Notes under the pieces: model-generated | The model's input: the letters and a program-made list of their open reading frames with translations, nothing else | The model's database searches: none | Told to the model about the DNA's origin: nothing | Shown here: one piece after another, positions 7,505 to 13,495 of the stretch | How positions within the stretch are numbered: position 1 is the first letter of the stretch | Layout: each line of letters begins with the position of its first letter | Translations under genes and position numbers: made by a program | Source: Candidatus Solibacter sp. | GTDB taxonomy: Bacteria; Acidobacteriota; Terriglobia; Bryobacterales; Bryobacteraceae | DNA: 16,388 nucleotides | NCBI GenBank assembly: GCA_017883345.1 | Contig: JADGNT010000015.1 | Coordinates: 1 to 16,388, forward strand | Direction of reading: 5' to 3'

Positions 7505-8545
7505 CTACGATTCCACCGGGAATGGGCCTACGGTAACTACCAGTTTAGTACCATCCGGCCCACTTTCGACGTCCAATCTCCCGCCCAGCTCTTGCGCGTT
7601 TTCGCGGATCGAGCGCAAACCGATGCCGGAAGCCATGCTGGTGGGAGCGGAAAACACCCGCTGTGCATCGAACCCCACGCCGTTATCGCGGATGCTGAGA
7701 GAGATCTGGCCGCCAGAGACCTCCAGAGCCACGACGATGCGCGTGGCCCGCGAGTGCCGCGCCAGGTTGGAGAGCGCTTCCTGCAATCCACGGTAGATCA
7801 GGATCTTCACTTCCAGAGCGGGTTCCCAGGGTAAGGGATCGATCTGAAGGGATGCCTCGAAGCGTTGCGGAACACCGCTGATGTCCCACAATTGGCGGAT
7901 TGCGGATTCCAGTGTAAGCCTTTGCCATTCTGGTGGATGCAGCCGCCTGGCGATGTCGCGGATCTGCTCCAGGGTGTCCGCCGCGAGGATGGAGATGCTG
8001 TTCAGCGCCTGCGCGACGTTGCCCGGGGGCGATGGTAATTCGGTAGAGATCACTTCAAGTTGCAGACGGATGGCGGCCAGCATCTGGCCGACGCCGGTAT
8101 GCAGTTCGCGCCCCAATCGCTGGCGTTCCATCTCAATCTGGCGTACGGCTTTGCGCCCGCCGCGCCCGCGCCGCTGTTGCGCGGTGGCAAACAGGCGCCG
8201 CTCCAACCCCAGCAGTTGGAGCAAATGACCGGTGAGCCGCCTCTGGAGCACCAACAGGTCCTTGGTTTCCTGGGGTTCCACTTCCACCGCCTGGGCTCCG
8301 ATCAGCACGCTGGTTGGCGACTCCCAGACCAGCCAGAAGTGTAGGGGCGCAACCTCGATCTCACGGGTGGCTCGCGGACGCGAACTCCGGCGAATGATCG
8401 CATCCGACAAATGCTCCGGATTCCGCAAGACTATGCGAGTCGAATTGTTCATCCAGAGCACACGCCCCAGGAAGTCGCATTCCAACAACAACGGACATGT
8501 GACGCTTCCCTTGTGCATGGACTCGGATTCCACGCTGTAATCCAA
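7505..8545 (-). CDS. Soluble NarX/DegS-type sensor histidine kinase (HisKA_3, HATPase_c)
   Basis: A 346-residue kinase with no transmembrane segment, so it probably senses a cytoplasmic signal. Residues 15-90 look like a degenerate PAS-type domain (CDFLGRVLWMN, then a beta-rich WLVWESPTSVLIGAQAVE). A helical linker (95-135) leads to the HisKA_3 dimerisation segment with phospho-acceptor H149 in ERQRLGRELHTGVGQ. The ATPase domain shows the N-box around N260 (EALSNLARHS), the DNGVGFD box at 287-293 and GIGLRS at 307-312. The start is TTG at 8543-8545, chosen because AGGAG (8554-8558) lies 8 nt upstream; an ATG nine codons later is a weaker alternative. It would phosphorylate the regulator encoded 79 bp downstream. 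No heme, iron-sulfur or quinone-binding motif is evident, so the signal is unknown. Confidence 0.92.
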   Translation of the reverse strand: MDYSVESESMHKGSVTCPLLLECDFLGRVLWMNNSTRIVLRNPEHLSDAIIRRSSRPRATREIEVAPLHFWLVWESPTSVLIGAQAVEVEPQETKDLLVLQRRLTGHLLQLLGLERRLFATAQQRRGRGGRKAVRQIEMERQRLGRELHTGVGQMLAAIRLQLEVISTELPSPPGNVAQALNSISILAADTLEQIRDIARRLHPPEWQRLTLESAIRQLWDISGVPQRFEASLQIDPLPWEPALEVKILIYRGLQEALSNLARHSRATRIVVALEVSGGQISLSIRDNGVGFDAQRVFSAPTSMASGIGLRSIRENAQELGGRLDVESGPDGTKLVVTVGPFPVES

Positions 8546-8553
8546 CCAGAGGT

Positions 8554-8558
8554 CTCCT
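8554..8558 (-). promoter_or_regulatory. Ribosome binding site supporting a TTG start of the histidine kinase
   Basis: AGGAG on the minus strand, 8 nt from TTG 8545. No ATG lies within the normal distance of it, which is why a TTG start is preferred over the downstream ATG at 8518. Confidence 0.5.
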
Positions 8559-8651
8559 GTAGTTGAGGATCTTTCCTAGCCAGCATGTCAGCATGTGAAG
8601 ACGCCCGCAATCACGGTACGTACCCAGTACTTCCCGTATCCACCACAGGGC

Positions 8652-8680
8652 TTGCATTCGTGTGACGGTCATACTATAAG
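8652..8680 (+). promoter_or_regulatory. Possible sigma70-type promoter for the coiled-coil gene at 8691
   Basis: TTGCAT (8652-8657) and TATAAG (8675-8680) are spaced 17 bp; the -10 matches five of six consensus bases, the -35 only three. The start codon follows 10 bp after the -10, so the transcript would have almost no leader. Confidence 0.3.
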
Positions 8681-8690
8681 TGGATCAGCC

Positions 8691-9161
8691 ATGTCACGAG
8701 TTCTCAACTATGTACCGCGTGTTGCGCTTTTCCTGGCGGGGGTCGCCGCGGCTGCCATTACCCTGCCCCGGCGCGAACGCGCCGGCATGGATTCAGCCAC
8801 GGCTGATGAAGTGAAGCGCTCGCTGGCCGGTCTGGAAGCCCGCCTGCAAACCCGCGAGACTGCCGATGCGGCACGTTTCGCCCGAGTCGAGATTCGCCTC
8901 GAAGAGCACGCCGCCAAGCTGGCGGATGTCCCGTCTACCGGCCAAATCGTTGCAGCCATGGAACAATTACTATCCAGAACCATGGCATCTCTGGATGACC
9001 GTCTGACCACCCAGGTACACTCCATCGAAGTTCTCAAAACCACCGTGTCACAGACCGATAGCCTGCTCGAGAGAGTGCTGGAGTCCCTCGATTCGCTCCA
9101 GACGTTCACGGATACTGTGGATATTGCCGAAGATCCGTTGCTCAGCCAGGCGAGGATGTAA
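8691..9161 (+). CDS. Membrane-anchored coiled-coil hypothetical protein, 156 aa
   Basis: No named family is recognised. A single hydrophobic helix at about 11-26 (VALFLAGVAAAAITL) is followed by basic residues (RRER) and then by a long heptad-rich helical region (about 38-150) full of Leu, Glu, Arg and Ala with few Gly or Pro. The likely topology is an inner-membrane anchor with a coiled-coil domain that could self-associate. The open frame extends back to 8595, but the ATG at 8691 is preferred: it starts directly before the membrane helix and has AAGTGGA upstream. Transcription diverges from the histidine kinase, so the 145-bp gap is shared control DNA. A structural or scaffold role is possible but unproven. 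Confidence 0.75.
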   Translation: MSRVLNYVPRVALFLAGVAAAAITLPRRERAGMDSATADEVKRSLAGLEARLQTRETADAARFARVEIRLEEHAAKLADVPSTGQIVAAMEQLLSRTMASLDDRLTTQVHSIEVLKTTVSQTDSLLERVLESLDSLQTFTDTVDIAEDPLLSQARM

Positions 9162-9200
9162 TCTGTTTGGAGGTACCTGAGTGTGGTTTTTTCCTACTAG

Positions 9201-9220
9201 AAATCAGGGATCCCTGATTT
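9201..9220. promoter_or_regulatory. Perfect 20-bp palindrome (operator or terminator hairpin)
   Basis: AAATCAGGGATCCCTGATTT is fully self-complementary, 39 bp after the coiled-coil gene and 41 bp before the small gene at 9262. As RNA it can form an 8-bp stem with a GATC loop followed by GCTTTTG, a poor U-tract for an intrinsic terminator. Its position before a start codon equally suits a dimeric repressor site. Confidence 0.55.
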
Positions 9221-9261
9221 GCTTTTGTCGTAAAACATACTACCCTCAGGAGTGGTAGGTA

Positions 9262-9462
9262 ATGGACCTCTCCAAAGTACTAGAGCAGTTACGTAGGGAA
9301 TTGGCGCACGTGGATGCAGCCATTCTCAGCCTGGAGCGGTTGCAGGCGAAGGTAGCCCGGCGCGGGCGCCCGCCCACGATGCTGTCGGAACTCCGCAAGG
9401 CCCACCCCGCGCCTAGGCCGATCGGGCGACGGCAGGCGCGCGGCAGTCCCCCCATCGAGTAA
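9262..9462 (+). CDS. Small basic hypothetical protein, 66 aa
   Basis: The N-terminal half (about 1-32) is an amphipathic helix rich in Leu (MDLSKVLEQLRRELAHVDAA onward), ending in an RRGRPP motif at 34-39. RGRPP resembles an AT-hook core, so nucleic-acid contact is conceivable but not shown. The remainder is short, basic and Pro-rich. I associate this layout (MDLxxVLEQLRxEL, then LERLQ and RRGRPP) with small acidobacterial proteins of unknown function. The start ATG follows AGGAG-TGGTAGGT, a good ribosome binding site. The gene lies behind a perfect palindrome that may control it. Confidence 0.68.
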   Translation: MDLSKVLEQLRRELAHVDAAILSLERLQAKVARRGRPPTMLSELRKAHPAPRPIGRRQARGSPPIE

Positions 9463-9519
9463 GCAGACACTGCAACTCCGGGCGGCGGCTCGGCTGTCGA
9501 GGGGGCGCCGTTTGCCAAT

Positions 9520-9831
9520 TTACCCGTGGCTGCGATTCTTCACCAGGAGCTGGATCGCGCCGGACAGACGCATATCATCCTTATCGCATGCCTCGGCGAT
9601 CTCGTAGTTTTCGGATGGATCCGATTCGCCCGTAATGCACGTGAAGCAGGCGTTCCCGGCTTCCGCCGACCCGATGACCCAGATTGGCGCGCCACAGTGG
9701 CACCGGCTTCCAGCCCGGTACGCATCGAGCGCCGATTGCAGCCGCTTGGTTACCGCGCCGGCAGTCTCGCCGCGATTATTCCGCAGGTGCAAGCGAACGT
9801 AGTCAGGGATCTTTATTGGCACGAAACCCAT
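9520..9831 (-). CDS. Hypothetical protein with CXC/CXXC cysteine pairs, 103 aa
   Basis: Unrecognised function. The N-terminal 40 residues are helical and basic. A CHC motif (44-46) and a CFTC motif (62-65), separated by APIWVIGSAEAGNA, look like a small zinc ribbon or redox site. An acidic stretch follows (GESDPSENYEI). It lacks a signal peptide and is presumably cytoplasmic. It begins 20 bp after the ssb stop on the same strand, so the two are probably co-transcribed; a role linked to DNA replication or repair would be a guess from context. The ATG at 9831 has only a weak ribosome binding site, as expected for a coupled downstream gene. Confidence 0.72.
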   Translation of the reverse strand: MGFVPIKIPDYVRLHLRNNRGETAGAVTKRLQSALDAYRAGSRCHCGAPIWVIGSAEAGNACFTCITGESDPSENYEIAEACDKDDMRLSGAIQLLVKNRSHG

Positions 9832-9851
9832 GGCTTGATGCGGCTCGCGTT

Positions 9852-10343
9852 TTAGAACGGAACGTCGTCGTCGGTGATGCCCTGGTTGAAATCCTCGGCC
9901 GGCTGCGCAGAGGGTGCCGCTGGCGGACGCTGCGCGGAACGGGGCATCGATACGGGCCGGTCATAATCGCCGGAGCCCTCCGGGGGAGCGTCGCCGCGAC
10001 CACCGCCGCCACCCAGCAAGACCAGGTTTTGAGCGTCGCAGACTACTTCGGTGAAGTACTTCTTGTGCCCTTCTTTGTCGTCATAACTGCGAGTTTCGAG
10101 ACGGCCTTCCAGATAGATTTGCTTACCTTTGAGCAGGAAATTGGCGACATGCTCCGTTTTCCAGACGGCGATATTGTGCCAGTCCGTGATCTCTTTCCAT
10201 TCGCCAGACTGCTGGTCTTTGGTGGAACGATTCGTCGCCAAGGAAAACTTGGAAATCGAAATTCCGCTGGGGGTGAATTTGGTGTCGGCATCCTTGCCAA
10301 GATGCCCGATGAGAATGACTTTGTTGACGCTTTTAGATGCCAT
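9852..10343 (-). CDS. ssb: Single-stranded DNA-binding protein
   Basis: A 163-residue bacterial SSB. The OB-fold covers about 5-110, starting SVNKVILIGHLGKDAD and including the aromatic-rich DWHNIAVWKTEHVANFL segment and the GKQIYLEGRLETRSY strand used for DNA contact. A Gly-rich and then Pro/Ala/Ser-rich linker (about 112-150) leads to the acidic tip ending DDDVPF, the conserved peptide that recruits replication and repair partners. SSB acts as a tetramer coating single-stranded DNA. I place the start at ATG 10343, 4 nt after AGGA (10348-10351), rather than at an in-frame GTG at 10355. Length is typical. A small Cys-pair gene follows by 20 bp. The upstream gap contains the inverted-repeat unit described at 10383-10499. 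Confidence 0.96.
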   Translation of the reverse strand: MASKSVNKVILIGHLGKDADTKFTPSGISISKFSLATNRSTKDQQSGEWKEITDWHNIAVWKTEHVANFLLKGKQIYLEGRLETRSYDDKEGHKKYFTEVVCDAQNLVLLGGGGGRGDAPPEGSGDYDRPVSMPRSAQRPPAAPSAQPAEDFNQGITDDDVPF

Positions 10344-10382
10344 CTTATCCTGCACTGTAACACACCCCGGGCACGGCGGCGG

Positions 10383-10499
10383 GCGCTTTTCGGGTGCTTA
10401 ACCGTTTTCGGGAAAGCGGGCCATGAACACGCCTTCCCTGGCAGGATACGCCCCATTTTCGTCGTGTACCCGAAAACGTTTAAGCAGCCGCGCTTTTCG
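10383..10499. mobile_element. MITE-like inverted-repeat unit with 10-bp flanking direct repeats
   Basis: Two arms of 21 bp match in inverted orientation at 19 positions: 10392-10412 (TGCTTAA-C-CGTTTTCGGG core) and 10469-10489 (CCCGAAAACG-T-TTAAGCA core). They enclose 56 bp with no gene. A 10-bp perfect direct repeat GCGCTTTTCG stands directly outside: 10383-10392 and 10490-10499. This is what a short non-autonomous transposon of about 97 bp with a target-site duplication would look like. Only one copy is in the window, so mobility is inferred. It could instead be a regulatory inverted repeat of ssb. Confidence 0.45.
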
Positions 10500-10517
10500 C
10501 CGCCGATTTCGCGGCCG

Positions 10518-11768
10518 CTACTGGATCGACGCGGCGCCGCACGCGGAGGCCAGGGAACGGGCCTCGTCCCGGGGGAAAAACGGCGAGACCTTGGCCAAGG
10601 CGAGATTCAGCGACTGGCGGGCCTCGCCGCAGGCGCCGCCGGCTACCGCCGCCAGATGACGCCATGCGCGGGCGTCGGGGAGCAGCGCGCCCGTCATCTC
10701 GAAATTCAGCGCGCTAGAGAATTCCTCTTCGGCGCGCGCGAAATCCTGGCGGCGATAGAGAACGATGCCGCGATAGAGGTGGGCCTCGCCGCTCGCCAGA
10801 TCCAGGGCCGCGGCAAACGCGAAACGGCTGGCCAGGTTGTAGTCCGCCAGCGCCGCGTCCTTGCTGCCGGCGAGTTCCTTGGCGCGAGCCCGCAGGAATA
10901 GCGCGTACGGACTGGCGGAATCGGCCTGGATGGAGGCATCCAGCGTAAGCATGGCGCCGGGGAGATCTCCGGCCAGCAAGCGCGCACCGCCCCAATCGGC
11001 GAGCGCGGAAGCATACTGAGGCCGCGGCCCGAGCGCTTGCAGAAAAGTGGGTCCCTCGCCCTGCCAGATACGCTTCCACCGATCGATGGCCTGGGCGTAT
11101 TGCGCAGCCGCGGGGCCGTACCTGGCGTTGTCGAAATCGCGGCGGCCCTGCACCCACACGCTCCAGCCGGAGCCGGGCGTCCGGGAGAAATGGCGCGCCG
11201 CTTCGTCCAGTTGGTTGCCACGCAGGGCAATCCAACCCAGCCATTGGGCTCCTCCAGCCAGCAACTCAGCGCAGAACGTGGCCGGCATCAGGTCAGGTTT
11301 ACACGACGGCGATTCCAGTGCGGCGGCTATTTCCTGGCGCGCCCCGGCAGCCACAGCGCCGGTCGCGGCGTGCAAGCGGGCGATGCCGGCAAATACGCGC
11401 AGGGCCGCGGACACCGGCTCGGGCGGCGCGTGCTTCGGGCTCTTGCGGATGCGATCCGGCCAGACTTCGATGGCCTTGTCAAACTCGGCGGCGGCGGCCA
11501 GAAACTGGCGAGGGTCCTCGCTAGCCGCGGCGCCGGCGAAGTTGCAGTAGCCTTTCCGGTAAAATAGCAGCGATCGTTCTTCCGGAGAGCTCACCGACAG
11601 GGCGGCCGCCTGCGACTGCATGCATACTTCGGCATCCGGGATGCGCGGCCGGGACACGCTCTCCACGCGCTCGAAATCCGACTGCGCCTTCAGAGCGGTG
11701 GCCGCTTGGCGCTTGTCGGCGGCGAGGAGGATGAATGTTGCCAAGAGTGCCAGCGCGCAGACCTTCAT
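10518..11768 (-). CDS. Secreted TPR-like repeat protein, 416 aa, function unknown
   Basis: An N-terminal signal peptide (about 1-17, MKVCALALLATFILLAAD) points to export; the Cys at residue 4 is not in a lipobox. The rest is Ala- and Leu-rich and helical, with TPR-like helix pairs, for example AAEFDKAIEVWP (about 92-103), YGPAAAQYAQAIDRW (about 217-231), a LAGDLPGAMLTLDASIQADSASPYALFLRA stretch given here only in part (LAGDLPGAMLTLDASIQ), and FARAEEEFSSALNF near 365. Tetratricopeptide repeats mediate protein-protein contacts, so a periplasmic scaffold is likely. Several Cys residues could form disulfides. The ATG at 11768 has only a weak ribosome binding site (GGTGAT). It is not clearly in an operon: 174 bp separate it from ssb and 117 bp from the adaptor gene upstream. 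Confidence 0.78.
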   Translation of the reverse strand: MKVCALALLATFILLAADKRQAATALKAQSDFERVESVSRPRIPDAEVCMQSQAAALSVSSPEERSLLFYRKGYCNFAGAAASEDPRQFLAAAAEFDKAIEVWPDRIRKSPKHAPPEPVSAALRVFAGIARLHAATGAVAAGARQEIAAALESPSCKPDLMPATFCAELLAGGAQWLGWIALRGNQLDEAARHFSRTPGSGWSVWVQGRRDFDNARYGPAAAQYAQAIDRWKRIWQGEGPTFLQALGPRPQYASALADWGGARLLAGDLPGAMLTLDASIQADSASPYALFLRARAKELAGSKDAALADYNLASRFAFAAALDLASGEAHLYRGIVLYRRQDFARAEEEFSSALNFEMTGALLPDARAWRHLAAVAGGACGEARQSLNLALAKVSPFFPRDEARSLASACGAASIQ

Positions 11769-11844
11769 GGATAATCACCGCGCATCTAGCGTGCCGTTGT
11801 GCGGAAGGGTACGGAGAGATGGCCTACACTAAGCGCGGCGAAGA

Positions 11845-11866
11845 ACGTCGGCAAGGACGCCGACGT
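11845..11866 (-). terminator. Hairpin after the efflux adaptor gene, possible terminator
   Basis: ACGTCGGC (11845-11852) and GCCGACGT (11859-11866) form a perfect 8-bp GC-rich stem with a 6-nt loop, 19 bp beyond the adaptor stop codon. On the minus strand it is followed by TCTTCG, a weak U-tract, and preceded by a small AGCC/GGCT hairpin. It is plausible as the end of the efflux operon, with termination efficiency uncertain. Confidence 0.45.
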
Positions 11867-11885
11867 GGCAGCCTGAAAGGCTACT

Positions 11886-13157
11886 CTACTTAGTAAAGAT
11901 GGTGGCGTCCACGTTCATACCGGGGCGCAGCACCAGGCCGTTGGTCTGGTCGATCAGGATCTTCACCGGAATGCGCTGCACCACCTTGACGAAGTTACCG
12001 GTGGCGTTCTCCGGGGGGAGCAGACTCAAGCGGCTGCCGGTGGCGCCGGAGATGGAATCCACGTGGCCGGAGACGGAGCGTCCGTACATGTCCACTTGGA
12101 TTTCGGCGCGCTGCCCGGGATGGACCGTGGCCAATTGCGTCTCCTTGAAATTGGCCGTGACCCACACGTCCTGCAATGGAATGATGGTCATGAGGCTCTG
12201 GCCGGGCTGAACGATCTGTCCGGGCTCCACCGATTTGCGGGTGACCACGCCATCCACCGGGGCCACCAGGGTGGTGTAGCCGAGTTGCAGTTCGGCCGCC
12301 GCCAGGTTGGCGCGCGCGCCCTCGACACCGGCCGCGGCAGTGCCGCTTTCGGCGCGGCGCACGTCCACCTGCTTGCGATTGGCCTGTGACGCCTCCACCT
12401 GGGCCTGGGCCAGGCTGACGCGCGATTGCGCGGCGGCCACCGCCGCCTTGCGAATGCCCGCGTTCTGTTGCACCGAAGCCACCTGCTCCTGGGTAGCGCG
12501 CAGTTCGCTCTCGGCGACCCGCGCGGCCGCCTGGTAGGCGTCGTATTGCAGGCGTGAGATCTCGGTCTTGTCGAGCAGCGGCTTCATGCGTGCGAGATCG
12601 GCCTGAGCGCGCTCATTGCTCGCCTGCTTGGTCCGCACGTTGGCTTCGACGACGGCGATATCGGAGCTGGCGGCCTGCTCGTACCCGAGGCGGGCGCGAT
12701 CCAGTTCGGCCATGGCGTCGGCGAGCTGCGCGGTGGCGCCCGAGGCGCCGGATTGGGTGGTTTCATTGGTCAGGGGCACTACCGTCTGGGCGGTATGCAA
12801 CTGGCTCTGCGCCTGCAACAGGGCGGCGCGGGCGATATCCACCCTGGCCTGGTAATCGCGCGGGTCGATGCGCACCAGGATATCGCCGGCCTTCACGGGC
12901 TGGTTGTCCTTGGCCAGCACTTCGAGCACGTTTCCGGGAATCTTGGGCGCGATCGCCGTGATGTGCGCGTCCACCTGAGCGTCGTCGCTCGACACGCGGT
13001 CGAGGAAATGGAAGTAGGCCCAGGCGCCGGCCGCCAGCGCCACCACCAGCATGCCCAGCACGATGAACTTGACGGGCGAGCGCCGGGGCTCCTCCGCCGG
13101 GGGCTGCACCGCAAGCGGTCTCTGCGATCTTGACAATTCGTCCATCACGTCAGGCAT
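11886..13157 (-). CDS. emrA: EmrA/HlyD-family periplasmic adaptor of a drug-efflux pump
   Basis: A 423-residue membrane-fusion protein. One membrane helix (about 29-51) anchors it in the inner membrane. Next come the first half of a lipoyl-like domain (about 58-100, with DRVSSDDAQVDAHITAIAPK), a long Gln/Ala-rich coiled-coil hairpin (about 103-290) and the second lipoyl half LVAPVDGVVTRKSVEPGQIV with beta-barrel strands (about 296-420). VWVTANFKETQL is characteristic of EmrA-type adaptors. It bridges the EmrB-type permease and a TolC-type channel, and both genes lie upstream on the same strand. The start at 13157 has a distant GGGAAGG; ATG 13145 is possible. A repeat element separates it from the permease gene, which may disturb co-transcription. 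Confidence 0.92.
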   Translation of the reverse strand: MPDVMDELSRSQRPLAVQPPAEEPRRSPVKFIVLGMLVVALAAGAWAYFHFLDRVSSDDAQVDAHITAIAPKIPGNVLEVLAKDNQPVKAGDILVRIDPRDYQARVDIARAALLQAQSQLHTAQTVVPLTNETTQSGASGATAQLADAMAELDRARLGYEQAASSDIAVVEANVRTKQASNERAQADLARMKPLLDKTEISRLQYDAYQAAARVAESELRATQEQVASVQQNAGIRKAAVAAAQSRVSLAQAQVEASQANRKQVDVRRAESGTAAAGVEGARANLAAAELQLGYTTLVAPVDGVVTRKSVEPGQIVQPGQSLMTIIPLQDVWVTANFKETQLATVHPGQRAEIQVDMYGRSVSGHVDSISGATGSRLSLLPPENATGNFVKVVQRIPVKILIDQTNGLVLRPGMNVDATIFTK

Positions 13158-13288
13158 CCTATATTATTACCTTCCCTCACTTGGATGGGGCAAGCCGGGG
13201 GCCAGATCCATCCCGCTCTCCAACGCGCTCATCCGACTGGATTTCTGCGTACCTCCCGCGCCCTGGAGCCAGCCGGTTGTGCCGCTAT

Positions 13289-13495
13289 TTCGGCACTTAA
13301 ACCCGGGGACAGACGGAACGTTTTCCAGTTTTCCTGGAACCCGTGGACAGACGGGAACCCGGGGACAGACGGAACGTTTTCCAGTTTTCCTGGCTCTTTC
13401 GAGCTATAGAAACCCGGTGAACGTTCCGTCTGTCCCCGGGTTTTAAGAAACCGGTGAACGTTCCGTCTGTCCCCGGGTTTTTTCTTCGGCACTTA
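13289..13495. repeat. Inverted-repeat element (GGGGACAGACGGAACG units) with 11-bp flanking direct repeats
   Basis: Two identical 38-bp direct copies stand at 13300-13337 and 13356-13393; each is a 21-bp core AACCCGGGGACAGACGGAAC-G plus TTTTCCAGTTTTCCTGG. A diverged partial copy (AACCCGTGGACAGACGGG) lies between them at 13338-13355. Two inverted copies of the core lie at 13422-13442 and 13459-13479, each preceded by CCGGTGAA. The whole can fold as nested hairpins. An 11-bp direct repeat TTCGGCACTTA brackets it (13289-13299 and 13485-13495), like a target-site duplication. The right flank contains the permease stop codon. Apart from this element, the 335-bp gap between permease and adaptor (13158-13492) shows only a GTGCCG/CGGCAC hairpin at 13279-13296. 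No transposase is encoded, so it is probably a non-autonomous REP/MITE-type element. Confidence 0.72.

Noticed and set aside
8581..8596. 8-bp tandem repeat CAGCATGT x2 upstream of the kinase gene
   Set aside because: Only two copies, non-coding and with no visible consequence; noted because a similar-sized duplication breaks the permease gene, but no link can be argued.
13051..13446. Plus-strand open frame with repeated GTDGTFSSFPG-like peptide
   Set aside because: It is a translation of the repeat element and the antisense of the adaptor start; not a real protein.
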